From: Vibrio plantisponsor
GTDB lineage: Bacteria > Pseudomonadota > Gammaproteobacteria > Enterobacterales > Vibrionaceae
DNA length: 64,000 nucleotides
Direction: 5' to 3'
Assembly (NCBI RefSeq): GCF_013041605.1
Contig: NZ_JABEQC010000007.1
Location: 62,001 to 126,000 of the forward strand
The position numbers and the translations under genes are program-made. The notes under the pieces were generated by a model, which saw only the letters and a list, made by a program, of their open reading frames with translations, was not told the DNA's origin and ran no database searches. Shown one piece after another: positions 1 through 9,248 of the stretch (its first letter is position 1; each line of letters starts with the position of its first letter).

Positions 1-348
1 GTCATCGGTTCCTGCATGTTCCACAAGGGCGTTTTGCATAAAACAGCCACGGTTGTTCAGCCTTTGCATTTGCGCAAATTGCTTAAGAAATTGTTCCAGT
101 TCTTCAAGCGAAGCGTCCTGGTTTTCCAATGACGACAGCGTAGGGATGGAAACGCTTGATAGGTATTTCTCTAACGCTTCGTAATACAAATTTTGCTTAT
201 CACCGAAAGAGTTATAAAGACTAAAACGGTTGATTTGTAATGAATCAATCAGGTCAGAGATCGCAGTATTGGCATAGCCTTTCTGCCAGAATAGCTCCAT
301 CGCTTGAACAAGCTTTTCGTCTCTATCAAAGTTACTTTTTCTCGCCAT
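1..348 (-). CDS. TetR-family transcriptional regulator, partial (C-terminus outside window)
   Basis: The first 116 codons are visible and the frame is still open at base 1, so the C-terminal part lies outside the window. The start (MARKSNFDRDEKLVEAMELF) begins at 348. Residues about 10-55 form a TetR DNA-binding helix-turn-helix: FWQKGYANTAISDLIDSLQ followed by INRFSLYNSFGDKQNLYYEA. The next part resembles the ligand domain of NemR/AcuR-type repressors, with a conserved-looking Cys in NNRGCFMQNAL. It is divergent from the glutathione S-transferase gene, and inverted repeats lie between the two. Inference: it represses that gene and itself in response to an electrophile or similar small molecule. 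Confidence 0.85.
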   Translation of the reverse strand, partial: MARKSNFDRDEKLVQAMELFWQKGYANTAISDLIDSLQINRFSLYNSFGDKQNLYYEALEKYLSSVSIPTLSSLENQDASLEELEQFLKQFAQMQRLNNRGCFMQNALVEHAGTDD

Positions 349-384
349 ATCGCTGGTCTCATCTGCAATAATTAATTCTTGACT

Positions 385-429
385 GATCGTTTAGAAAACG
401 AATAAAGTCTAACCTAAACGATCGGTTAG
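385..429. promoter_or_regulatory. Inverted repeats, candidate TetR operator between divergent genes
   Basis: Two nested inverted repeats are visible: GATCGTTTAG (385-394) with CTAAACGATC (414-423), and CTAACC (409-414) with GGTTAG (424-429) around a 9-bp centre. They lie between the TetR start at 348 and the GST start at 456, where an autorepressing TetR protein would be expected to bind. Binding is inferred. Confidence 0.5.
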
Positions 430-455
430 TTAAAGCCAAAATACAAGGAACAACA

Positions 456-1067
456 ATGAAACTATACGAATTTGCCCCGACTCCAAGTTGTCGCCGAGTT
501 TCCATTTTCCTCAAAGAGCTAGGTGTTGATGTTGAACGAGTTCAAGTCAATGTGCGTGAAGGTGAGAACCTAGCGGATGATTTCAAGCAAAAAAGCGTAA
601 ACGGCAAAGTTCCAATGCTGGAGCTAGATTGCGGTGTCACTATTTGTGAAAGTGTTGCCATTTGTCGCTACTTCCATGAAGCAACACCAAACAGAAAAAA
701 TCTTTTCGGTGAAACACACCTAGAAACAGCTCAAGTTGAAATGTGGAACCGTGTGGTGGAATTCCAAGGCTTATACGCTGGTTTCCAAGCATTCCGAAAT
801 ATCTCAGGTGTCTATAAAGATCGCGAAACGTGCGTAGAAGAGTGGGGTATTGAAAGTAAACGTCGCGTTGAAAGCTTCCTTCCTCAATTGGAACAACAGC
901 TAACCGATAAGCCATTCATTGTTACTGAAGCACTCACTATTGCTGATATTACCGGTTTTATATTTGTAGGATTCGCAGAAAAAGCCCTACAAATTGACGT
1001 TTTAAATCAGTACCCAAATATTGCCCGTTGGTTTAACGAATTATCTCAACGTCCAGCTTTTCAATAA
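456..1067 (+). CDS. Glutathione S-transferase family protein
   Basis: The 203-residue protein has GST architecture. The N-terminal thioredoxin-like domain (about 1-80) starts MKLYEFAPTPSCRRVSIFLK and contains the cis-Pro loop GKVPMLEL and the glutathione-contact motif ESVAICRYF. An all-helical C-terminal domain follows, with the N-capping region LTIADITGFIF typical of bacterial GSTs. It probably conjugates or reduces electrophiles with glutathione in the cytoplasm. The ATG at 456 follows AAGGAA. It is divergent from a TetR-type regulator, an arrangement common for inducible detoxification genes. The substrate cannot be told from sequence. Confidence 0.88.
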   Translation: MKLYEFAPTPSCRRVSIFLKELGVDVERVQVNVREGENLADDFKQKSVNGKVPMLELDCGVTICESVAICRYFHEATPNRKNLFGETHLETAQVEMWNRVVEFQGLYAGFQAFRNISGVYKDRETCVEEWGIESKRRVESFLPQLEQQLTDKPFIVTEALTIADITGFIFVGFAEKALQIDVLNQYPNIARWFNELSQRPAFQ

Positions 1068-1406
1068 GTTGCATAAGTAGTAAATATTTGCCTCCTTTTG
1101 ATTTTTATTTTAACTGAATGAAACTGAGTAATATTTGTTCGGAATAATTAAAAGGGGGCTTAGACCGAAGTAACGCTTTATTCCTACCTTGTTGTAATCA
1201 CGTATAAGAATATTTACTCCTTCTACCCCTAAATTACGTCCTAAACTGGCGGATTATATCTGATAATAATGTCGGATAGCGCTTACAAAATACAACAATA
1301 ACTATATTATTCAATGTTTTATAATATAACTAGATTTGTTTGCTATTTGACTTTCATCCCATATTTTTTATTCTTACATCCTATTTTTGATATGTATGAG
1401 TAAATT
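1068..1406. other. Intergenic region upstream of the sensor-kinase operon
   Basis: This AT-rich, 339-bp stretch separates the GST gene from the hybrid kinase and has frequent stops in all frames. I see no RNA gene, convincing terminator or repeat. It presumably holds the promoter of the signalling operon, but I cannot place a clear -35/-10 pair. Confidence 0.5.
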
Positions 1407-4400
1407 GTGAACCGTTTATTCCTATTATTTTTTGCTGCTATTAGTTTGGTTTTTAATACCTACGCAATGTCAGCGCCAAGTGACAGATCGAACACAATGC
1501 CGAGTGATATTAAAGTGGCATTGCTTTCGCGTACGCTGGATAATAGCGCATATCATGATCCTACTTATGACATTGAGACTGATTATGTCGATAGCCTAGC
1601 TAAGAGTCTTGATGTCAATGTTGAATATATTATTTATCCGACAGTTGCCGCGCTGCATCAAGCTATCGATAACAAACAAGCAGACTTAGCCGTTGGGCTT
1701 TCTGATACGAGTGACTCAAATTTTATTTATAGTCAGACGCTATATCAGAGCTCGATTGCTATTTGGTATCGAAACAAAAACCTGATGCATGTTTCACCCA
1801 ATTCAATGAAATGGGCGTGTGTCAAAGGTTCGATTTATTGCAAAAAGCTTGCTTTACGTGGTCTGCCAAATATTTATGAAGCGGATAGTTTTTCTGACGC
1901 TGTCAATCAGGTGAATACGGGACGTGCAGACGCGGTTCTAGACAGTTATGTCTCACTGTTGGCGTGTGTGAACTCATCTACTCAAACGATTGGTCGTATA
2001 GAAATTCCTGACTGGTTTGATACAGAGAGCATTCGTATTTCAGGTCATAAGAACAGCCAGTTGTTGCTGCAAAACATTAATTTGGTGTTGAGCCAAGACG
2101 CAAAACTATCGGGAATCCATTCAGATAATATCTACCATCAAATAGATGTTGCGCGAAATGCGGTATCGAATGAAGGCAACCCAACGATTCGTTATACAGT
2201 TTGGGATGACTCATATCCTTTGTTTTACAGAGATACCAGTGGCGAAGTTGCAGGGTTTCTTCCCGATTTACTGAAGTTAATTGAAACTCGGACTTCGATT
2301 CTATTCCAATATGTTCCTCTAAAAGACGGGGAAACTCCTTTAGGTCTGTTAGAGAAGAACGCGATTGATTTCGTACCTGCGGTGGTCATGGATTCTCACG
2401 ATTTGGATTGGACAGCAGTATCAAAACCTCTTGCATCAGTAAGATATTTTGCCGTGAGTTATAAGGGTGTTGAGCACAGCAATAAAGCAAAAGAGGGTGT
2501 TCTTTTTGCTGATACTGGACCTTACCAAAGTATTAAAAACCGAATGTTCGGCGAAAACTCAATTACTTACGTAAGCATCAAGCAGCTCTTGGAAGATTTG
2601 AGAAACGGCAAACTCCGTCAGGCTTATGTCCGTGAGGATATCCTTGATTATCTGGTTGCAAATGATGATGACGACAGACTGGTTATTAAACGCAATTCTT
2701 ATAAAGAGATTGATGTTGCGATCACTGTGAGAGAAGACGACCGTCAAATCAGTGATCTTATTGATGGTGTTGCATCGACGATTAACCCAAAAGAAATCCA
2801 CCGCCTGCAAAATGGCTATACCCAATTCAATGTTGTGTATGGCTATGACAAATATTTCGTCATTGTTGGCCTTTCGATACTCGCCAGCATTATTGCTTTG
2901 CTCGTGTTCATTCTTTATTTGTGGAAGAAAAACTTTCAGTTAAAGGTGTCTCTAAACGAAAAAGAAGCGCAAAGAACCCAAAATGACCTGCGTTTCCTGC
3001 AAAACATTATTAACGGTTTACCTAACCAGATCTTTATTCACGATGCTAACCACAACCTGCTGTTAAGTAACTGTATTGGCGTGAAAAATGGAAAATGCAA
3101 AAGTTGTAGCCTTGCTCAGAAAAATCATTTACAGCACAAGGTGATTGAAAACGAGGAAGAACTGTCACGTGTGTTAGAAGTGGGTGAAACCATTCAACGT
3201 GATCTAGACGTTCAAACTTGTAGTGCGGGTTTACAGACAATTGACTATTTCAGAACACGCATCAGTGGCCCAAGTAGCAATGAAGAGTTTGTGTTAACGG
3301 TTGTGCATGATGTTTCTGCTCAGAAAGAGCAAGAACGTGCATTGCGTGCAGCAAACGAAACCGCTCAGCAAGCGGTAGAAGCACGAGAGCGTTTCTTGGC
3401 AAGTATGAGTCATGAACTTCGCACGCCAATTGCAGGTATGGCTGGCTTGTTAGAAATGTTGAAAATTCGCACGGATGATGAAGACACACTGATGATGATC
3501 AATAACATCATTACTTCGACGCGCCATCTGCATCTGTTAGTGAACGACATTCTGGATTTCTCAAAGCTTGAAGCACAGCAGCTTGAGCTTGATCTCGGTG
3601 AATGCCACTTGTTGCGTGAAGCGGGTGAACTACTGCGTGTTCATTGTGCGTCTGCTCAGAAAAAAGAGTTGCAGTTCGAAGTGAACTGGCAACCGACACC
3701 CGTGAAAGTGGTCAAGATTGATGCTTTACGTTTCAGTCAAATCATCAATAACTTGCTCTCGAATGCTATCAAGTTTACTGACGCCGGTAAGATCACGGTT
3801 GATATCGCCTTGGATGAAAAGCAAGTCTACGTAGCGGTTACGGATACCGGCGTTGGTATGAGCAAAGATGTTATCAAAGGTGTATTTAATCCGTTCTTCC
3901 AAGCTGATAGCACGATAGCACGTCGATTTGGTGGTACAGGATTAGGCCTAGCTATCGTTCATAACCTGATTACGGTTATGGGCGGAAAAATCAAGGTTGA
4001 TAGCGAACTTAACCTAGGTACGACGGTGTCGTTCACCATCCCTCACGAGTTGCTTCGGACGTATGAAAGTTCTCATAAGGTCGTGTGCGCCACATACCAC
4101 GGTACCGATCCTTTAATCGAAAGTTGGATAAATATCTGGACAAGTAATAGCAATAGCAACTGTTCGCTAAACAGCATTGATATTTATGACGAAGATAACT
4201 TTGACGACAGCAGATGCGAATACCAACACAACATCGTTATTAAGAAAAACCTCGATGTATTCAGAAGCCGAAATGGTCGTTGCGTATATGTTAACTCAAC
4301 ACCTTTCTTCCCTGATTTGTTATTCGATGCAGTAGTAGGTAATGAAAAAATGACCGTCTCTGATGAAGAAGATATGCGCGCTCCGTTGAACGGTAAAGTG

Positions 4401-5087
4401 CTAGTGGCAGAAGATAACCCAATTAACCAGTTGGTGTTTAAACAACAGTTATCTGAGCTTGGTGTTGATGTGGATATTGTCGACAACGGTTTGATTGCAC
4501 TGGAGCTGTTGCAAGCTAAGCCGACGGAGTATGACCTCCTGATCACGGATTGTCACATGCCTGTGATGGATGGTTATGAGTTGGTGAATCGTGTACGCAT
4601 GCAACCGGAACTTAGTCATATCACTTTAATTGGCTGTACTGCGGAAGATTCGCGAGTCGCCAATGAGAAAGCTCTGGATTCTGGCTTCGATACAATGCTG
4701 TACAAGCCTTATGGCATTAACCGTATGTACAAGTTGCTGGCTCAGTACCTTTCTTCAGCAGAGAGCGCCGATGAGATCTGGTTAGAGAAATATGACGCTA
4801 CTGATGCTCAATTACTGTCACAGGTTTATGCGGAAACCATGGAAAAAGATTTGGCTTTACTTATAGAGAGCAAGGGAGACCACAAGTTAATTAAGGAAAT
4901 TGTTCACCGTATTAAAGGTGGTTCTGGAACGGTTGGTGAAACCAAGGTTCAACAAAGTGCAATGGATATAGAAAATGGAATGCTGAACTCTGAAGGCAAC
5001 ATCGACCAATTATTCGAGCACTTGGTCAGTGATATCACTACCAGTATTGAACAAACGAAAGCGTGGATAAACAAACATGTCGTATAG
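1407..5087 (+). CDS. BvgS/EvgS-type hybrid sensor histidine kinase with two periplasmic solute-binding domains
   Basis: The 1226-residue protein starts at GTG 1407. In order it shows a signal peptide (about 1-22), two tandem SBP_bac_3 Venus-flytrap domains (about 33-250 and 262-470), one membrane span (about 480-505), a PAS-like domain (about 525-645), HisKA with H669 in SMSHELRTP, HATPase_c (INNLLSNAIKF, GTGLGLAIV), a receiver with D1048 in DCHMPVMDG, and an HPt domain with H1167 in HRIKGGSGT. This is the complete BvgS/EvgS/VieS plan: periplasmic ligand, then His-Asp-His relay, then partner regulator. The PAS region carries four cysteines (C556, C564, C567, C605), which is unusual. The next gene overlaps by 11 nt. 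The ligand is unknown; amino acids, organic acids or pH are typical in the family. Confidence 0.93.
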   Translation: MNRLFLLFFAAISLVFNTYAMSAPSDRSNTMPSDIKVALLSRTLDNSAYHDPTYDIETDYVDSLAKSLDVNVEYIIYPTVAALHQAIDNKQADLAVGLSDTSDSNFIYSQTLYQSSIAIWYRNKNLMHVSPNSMKWACVKGSIYCKKLALRGLPNIYEADSFSDAVNQVNTGRADAVLDSYVSLLACVNSSTQTIGRIEIPDWFDTESIRISGHKNSQLLLQNINLVLSQDAKLSGIHSDNIYHQIDVARNAVSNEGNPTIRYTVWDDSYPLFYRDTSGEVAGFLPDLLKLIETRTSILFQYVPLKDGETPLGLLEKNAIDFVPAVVMDSHDLDWTAVSKPLASVRYFAVSYKGVEHSNKAKEGVLFADTGPYQSIKNRMFGENSITYVSIKQLLEDLRNGKLRQAYVREDILDYLVANDDDDRLVIKRNSYKEIDVAITVREDDRQISDLIDGVASTINPKEIHRLQNGYTQFNVVYGYDKYFVIVGLSILASIIALLVFILYLWKKNFQLKVSLNEKEAQRTQNDLRFLQNIINGLPNQIFIHDANHNLLLSNCIGVKNGKCKSCSLAQKNHLQHKVIENEEELSRVLEVGETIQRDLDVQTCSAGLQTIDYFRTRISGPSSNEEFVLTVVHDVSAQKEQERALRAANETAQQAVEARERFLASMSHELRTPIAGMAGLLEMLKIRTDDEDTLMMINNIITSTRHLHLLVNDILDFSKLEAQQLELDLGECHLLREAGELLRVHCASAQKKELQFEVNWQPTPVKVVKIDALRFSQIINNLLSNAIKFTDAGKITVDIALDEKQVYVAVTDTGVGMSKDVIKGVFNPFFQADSTIARRFGGTGLGLAIVHNLITVMGGKIKVDSELNLGTTVSFTIPHELLRTYESSHKVVCATYHGTDPLIESWINIWTSNSNSNCSLNSIDIYDEDNFDDSRCEYQHNIVIKKNLDVFRSRNGRCVYVNSTPFFPDLLFDAVVGNEKMTVSDEEDMRAPLNGKVLVAEDNPINQLVFKQQLSELGVDVDIVDNGLIALELLQAKPTEYDLLITDCHMPVMDGYELVNRVRMQPELSHITLIGCTAEDSRVANEKALDSGFDTMLYKPYGINRMYKLLAQYLSSAESADEIWLEKYDATDAQLLSQVYAETMEKDLALLIESKGDHKLIKEIVHRIKGGSGTVGETKVQQSAMDIENGMLNSEGNIDQLFEHLVSDITTSIEQTKAWINKHVV

Positions 5088-6234
5088 CATTCAGCGCGTG
5101 CTCATCGTTGACGATGATCCGATTCAGTGTATTACGCTGAAAATTCAGTTGCAGACCTTTGGCATTGACGAAGTTCGTGTTGCACAAAGTAGTAAACACG
5201 GTTTGGTCATTTGTGAAAATCAAGAATTTGACCTTGTGTTTTGTGACTTGTCTATGCCGGAAGAAGATGGCTTAACGTTTCTCAATTCGCTGAAAAAGCA
5301 GAATTACCAAGGGAAACTATGTCTATTGAGTGGTCATGACAAAAGCATCATTGCGTTGGCTGAAATGATGTGCAGCCAACTTGGTTTGGGGGTGATTTCG
5401 TCACAGAGCAAACCTATCTCAAACGCAGACTTAGCGTCTGTATTGAACTCGGTTTCGCAGTCGACCCCTTGCCCTAAGGTGAGTGACAACGTGATCGAGT
5501 TCTTGCGTTCAGATCTGGATACTGCTTTTGACTCAAACAGGTTGGTTAACTTTTATCAGCCACAATGTCGTTTTACTAACGATACCCAAAGCGGAAATGA
5601 AGTTCTGATTCGCTGGGATCATCCAGAATACGGCTATCTAAGCCCAAACGCTTTTTTACCGATTATCGATAAAGAACAATGGCATGTACGTTTATTTTTC
5701 TACGTATTGGAGCAGGCATTGGAAGACCACCGAAATGGCAAGTTATCAGGGTCTATTTCAGTCAATGCGGCTTTAGCCAATTTCGGTGATTCAAATTTTG
5801 CTTTTCAAGTGCTTGAGTGTTGTGAGCGTTATGACTTTGCACCTCAAAACCTGATTGTCGAAATGACAGAAATGGAAGTGTACAAACACAATCCAACCAT
5901 GTTTGAAAATTTTGCTCGCTTGCGTCTAAACGATGTAGAGCTGGCTATTGACGATTTTGGCGCTGGTTATTCTTCGCTGATTAAGCTCGCGGATTTGCCT
6001 TTCACCGAAATAAAAATCGACAGGGCGCTTATTACGTCTTGTCATTGCGATAAAAGGAAAAACGCGATTCTTTCTCTGGTGGTTTCAATGGCGAAGCAAC
6101 TGGGCATGCGTCTTGTCGCTGAGGGAGTCGAAGACAATGAAACTTGGGCGCATCTAAAAAGTATGGGGATAGACCTTTGCCAAGGGTATTTCACTGGCAG
6201 ACCCCAACCGATCGAATATAAATTAATGGCTTAA
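5077..6234 (+). CDS. Response regulator with EAL domain (REC-EAL c-di-GMP phosphodiesterase, RocR/VieA-like)
   Basis: The 385-residue protein has an N-terminal receiver (LIVDDDPIQC, phosphoacceptor D57 in FCDLSMPEEDG) and a C-terminal EAL domain (about 150-385). The EAL signature reads EVL with catalytic E175, and the other active-site motifs look intact: VNAALANF, EMTEMEV, D292-D293 in DDFGAGYSSL, IKIDRALI, AEGVED and QGYFTGRP. It should therefore hydrolyse c-di-GMP to pGpG when activated by phosphorylation. The start overlaps the kinase stop by 11 nt, so the pair is probably translationally coupled and cognate. RocR of Pseudomonas has the same REC-EAL plan; VieA has an additional HTH that is absent here. 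Confidence 0.92.
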   Translation: MSYSIQRVLIVDDDPIQCITLKIQLQTFGIDEVRVAQSSKHGLVICENQEFDLVFCDLSMPEEDGLTFLNSLKKQNYQGKLCLLSGHDKSIIALAEMMCSQLGLGVISSQSKPISNADLASVLNSVSQSTPCPKVSDNVIEFLRSDLDTAFDSNRLVNFYQPQCRFTNDTQSGNEVLIRWDHPEYGYLSPNAFLPIIDKEQWHVRLFFYVLEQALEDHRNGKLSGSISVNAALANFGDSNFAFQVLECCERYDFAPQNLIVEMTEMEVYKHNPTMFENFARLRLNDVELAIDDFGAGYSSLIKLADLPFTEIKIDRALITSCHCDKRKNAILSLVVSMAKQLGMRLVAEGVEDNETWAHLKSMGIDLCQGYFTGRPQPIEYKLMA

Positions 6235-6248
6235 CGAGGCTAACTCTA

Positions 6249-6857
6249 ATGATTCAAACAAATAATTCTTTAACTTGTCTTGTTGTCGACGATCACCCAC
6301 TAGTATGTGCTGCAATCAAACAACTTTTAAACAAAGGCGGTCTATTCGAAACTATCATCGTTGAACAAGATCCAATTAAAGCGCAAAAGCTGATTCAAAA
6401 AGAAAAAATCGAATTTATTATCCTAGACGTAAACCTAGTGAAGTCGGACGGTTTTGAACTGCTTCGTCGTATCAAGTCTCATGGCTTTAATGGTAAATCA
6501 TTGTTTATTTCTGCAAATGACAGCCGTTTGTACTCTGAGACCGCACACAAACTTGGTGCAGACGGCTATGTTTGTAAGTCTGAAGACCTAAATATTTTAA
6601 ACGATGCGGTAGAGTGCATTTTAAATGGCTATAGTTTTTTCAAGATGATAAGAGACAGCGGTTCAAATGATGTTCAACTGTCAAAACAAGAACTTGTTGT
6701 ATTTACTTACTTGGTTGACGGTAAATGTAATAAAGAGATCGCAAGCATTCTTTCACTCAGTCCCAAAACAATCAGTACGTACAAATCTCGTATTCTTGAG
6801 AAGTACAATGTGAAATCGATTGTTGAACTCATGAGTATTAATAAGAACATTATCTAA
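6249..6857 (+). CDS. LuxR/FixJ (NarL)-family response regulator, BvgA/EvgA/RocA-like
   Basis: The 202-residue protein has a receiver domain (VVDDHPLV acidic pair D14-D15, phosphoacceptor D60 in ILDVNLVKSDG, switch Lys in VCKSED) and a C-terminal LuxR-type HTH (about 140-200: LSKQELVVFTYLVDG, IASILSLSPKTISTYKSRIL). It starts 14 nt after the REC-EAL stop, inside the operon. It is the likely transcriptional output of the BvgS-like kinase and would compete with the REC-EAL protein for HPt phosphate, as in the Roc system. A paralogue lies at 9245-9838. Confidence 0.92.
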   Translation: MIQTNNSLTCLVVDDHPLVCAAIKQLLNKGGLFETIIVEQDPIKAQKLIQKEKIEFIILDVNLVKSDGFELLRRIKSHGFNGKSLFISANDSRLYSETAHKLGADGYVCKSEDLNILNDAVECILNGYSFFKMIRDSGSNDVQLSKQELVVFTYLVDGKCNKEIASILSLSPKTISTYKSRILEKYNVKSIVELMSINKNII

Positions 6858-6873
6858 TTCGAAATTGAAAAAT

Positions 6874-8223
6874 ATGACGATGAAAACGAGAAAAAATATC
6901 AAAGAAATCGTGCTGACCAGCTTTATGGTCAGCTTGATCCTTTATGTGATATCTATGGTTTTTTACGTTGATTCGCATATCAATGAACGTGAATTGGAGT
7001 TCGAAAAATTTTCTAAAACAATGGCGCAGTACAACCAAGTACTCTTTTTTTCCAGCAAGATTCTTGAGAGTGAAGTGAGTAAGTACGACGCTATTGAAGA
7101 GGGAAATAAAGAATTATTGGAATATCAAGACAGCGGTTTCTATTACTACAACGATATCAGTGAGTTGACCAATATTGATATCGCCATAGAAAACGAATTT
7201 CATCAGCTTATTAAAGAGATGCCGACTATCCTGCCGGATCAGGACGTGATGTATTACCGCTCGTACACCAGCTCGTTGACAGCCGTTGATAAGAAAGATG
7301 CCAATATCGAGATTGAGCAATGTTTAGGTCGTCGAAACTGTTCTCTAGAAGCTTCACAAAGAAGGCTTTCTGATCGCATCTTAATTTCAGATCCATACAA
7401 AAATGAAACCGGTGAGGTATTTATCACTGTTTCTAGCCCAATCTATTTTCAGAACATTATTGTTGGTGATGTAAATATCGATATGTTTATGTCGCGTTTC
7501 GACGGTGCTTCTGATGTACATGTTGAGAAAAAAGTGATCAATGGCGTGACTTTCTACGAGCTTATCTATGGTAAGAGCTCAATGGATGGAAAGTTTTCTT
7601 ACAACATTGATTTTGTTGCTGACAACTCAACGGTATACGTTTATAAAGTTCCCGTTTTATCAATTGTTTACAGTACGATTGTTTTCTTTTTCGTTATTTG
7701 GATCGCGTGTGGGTTTATTCTGTTCAGATTTAAAGAGTTAGACCTGAATAAAATCAAACTCAGCGAAGCAGAAAGTAATATTGTGCAAGACCAGATGACT
7801 GGTCTGTTAAACCGCAACGCACTTGAAAGTGATGATTTCAAAAGTGTCATAAAAGAGAAGGGAGCAAGTATTCTTGCTATTGATGGCAACAAACTCAAAA
7901 CGATCAACGATACTTATGGTCACCATGTTGGTGATGAAGCGATTAAACAAATTGCTGAGGCTATGAAAGAGGTATTTCGTGATACGGACTACCTAATTCG
8001 ATCTGGTGGAGATGAGTTTCTTGTGCTACTTCCAGGCTGTAAGAAAGACAATGCGACAAGATTGGCTGAGCGTCTAAAAGAGTGTGTTAGCCAAAGCACG
8101 TTTTCTAATTATTCCTTAAGCATTGGTGTATCTGTAGGTGTTGCGGAAGTGATGGAAAACGAGACGATAGAATCGGCTGTTCGTCGAGCTGACGAAAAAC
8201 TGTATAAAGATAAACAAGCGTAA
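6874..8223 (+). CDS. Membrane-bound diguanylate cyclase with periplasmic sensor domain
   Basis: I choose ATG 6874 (MTMKTRKNIK) over a TTG at 6865. The protein is about 449 residues: TM1 (about 10-32), a periplasmic domain of roughly 220 residues with a close Cys pair (QCLGRRNCS), TM2 (about 260-282), then a GGDEF domain. The active site GGDEF is residues 378-382. An intact inhibitory I-site RDTD (R369-D372) sits exactly five residues before it. The protein should therefore make c-di-GMP with product inhibition. It follows the response regulator by 16 nt and is probably the fourth gene of the operon, placing a cyclase next to the phosphodiesterase. The periplasmic ligand is unknown. Confidence 0.9.
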   Translation: MTMKTRKNIKEIVLTSFMVSLILYVISMVFYVDSHINERELEFEKFSKTMAQYNQVLFFSSKILESEVSKYDAIEEGNKELLEYQDSGFYYYNDISELTNIDIAIENEFHQLIKEMPTILPDQDVMYYRSYTSSLTAVDKKDANIEIEQCLGRRNCSLEASQRRLSDRILISDPYKNETGEVFITVSSPIYFQNIIVGDVNIDMFMSRFDGASDVHVEKKVINGVTFYELIYGKSSMDGKFSYNIDFVADNSTVYVYKVPVLSIVYSTIVFFFVIWIACGFILFRFKELDLNKIKLSEAESNIVQDQMTGLLNRNALESDDFKSVIKEKGASILAIDGNKLKTINDTYGHHVGDEAIKQIAEAMKEVFRDTDYLIRSGGDEFLVLLPGCKKDNATRLAERLKECVSQSTFSNYSLSIGVSVGVAEVMENETIESAVRRADEKLYKDKQA

Positions 8224-8348
8224 TTCTGCTCGTCGATGGATTCGCTAATCGTCTCTAACAGTGATAGATTGTCTGCAAAAGAAAGTGATATAGCAAACAG
8301 GCATTGAGATACTGTTTTGCAAATGTGTGGTAGAGAATCGGATTCGTG

Positions 8349-9248
8349 ATGCCAAATAATTTAGATTACAACTTACTGCAAACATTTGTTTTATTGTACA
8401 AACACAGAAATTTAAAGTTGGTTGGCCGCGCTCTTGGGGTAACTGAAAGTGCCGTGAGCAAGCATTTATCCAAACTGCGTCAGCAACTCGATGATCCTCT
8501 TTTTGTTCGTGATAGTCAGGGACTTGAACCCACCGCTTTTACTGAAGAGGTGGTCCCAAATATTATCGATGGAATAAACACTATTCAGTCGGCACTTGCT
8601 AAAAATACCATAGACTGTGCCAATTATGACGGTGATATTACTATTGCAATCATTCCAGTTATGCACATTCAGTTTGGCGCAAAGTTGCTGATGGAATTGA
8701 AAGCGACATTCCCTTTAGCCTCCATATCTTTACTGACTTATGACAACCATACCACTCAAGACATTGCCAATGGTAATGTTGATTTGGGCGTTAACTACTT
8801 TAACCCTACATTAAACAAATCAATGTATCAGGGGCGTCTAAAAACTCTAAGACATGGCATCATTCTGCCCTCCCGAATGGCCGACTTGAGCGATGACGAA
8901 ATATTAGACTTGCCTTTTATTGGTATGGCCGCTCGCGGTCGACATGATATTAAAATTCTACTGCAAGAGATTACTTCGTTGGCTGGCCATGATCTAAATG
9001 TTTATGCCTATGTTGATAATCTAATTTGTATGCTGGATACCATTGATGAAATTGGCGGGTTTTCGATGAGTCAGTTGTTCGATGTGACGGATGATAGATT
9101 CTGCTTCCGTGTTCTTCCGGAGATATACCAAAAGATCGATAATTATTCGTTGGTTGCGGTGATGAAGGCGAGTAACAAAAGCAATCCTTTGCACATTTTG
9201 CTTTCAGATATTATTAAAAAGAAAGTCGAGCAGTTTTCCGTTCCTTAA
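8349..9248 (+). CDS. LysR-family transcriptional regulator (LeuO/NodD-like subgroup)
   Basis: The protein is 299 residues from ATG 8349; a GTG three bases upstream is possible. The N-terminal winged HTH reads LDYNLLQTFVLLYKHRNLK then ALGVTESAVSKHLSKLRQQL, ending in DPLFVRDSQGL, as in the LeuO/NodD-type subgroup. An effector-binding domain follows (about 92-295). It lies 125 bp after the cyclase gene on the same strand and overlaps the stop of the convergent response-regulator gene by 4 nt. It may regulate the signalling island, but nothing in the sequence proves that. Confidence 0.87.
   Translation: MPNNLDYNLLQTFVLLYKHRNLKLVGRALGVTESAVSKHLSKLRQQLDDPLFVRDSQGLEPTAFTEEVVPNIIDGINTIQSALAKNTIDCANYDGDITIAIIPVMHIQFGAKLLMELKATFPLASISLLTYDNHTTQDIANGNVDLGVNYFNPTLNKSMYQGRLKTLRHGIILPSRMADLSDDEILDLPFIGMAARGRHDIKILLQEITSLAGHDLNVYAYVDNLICMLDTIDEIGGFSMSQLFDVTDDRFCFRVLPEIYQKIDNYSLVAVMKASNKSNPLHILLSDIIKKKVEQFSVP

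Noticed and set aside
4184..4546. 120-codon open frame antisense to the hybrid kinase
   Set aside because: It mirrors the receiver-domain coding region, has Ser/Thr-rich shadow composition and no motif.
6865..6873. TTG at 6865 as the start of the GGDEF gene
   Set aside because: ATG at 6874 is in frame and the extra three residues add nothing recognisable.
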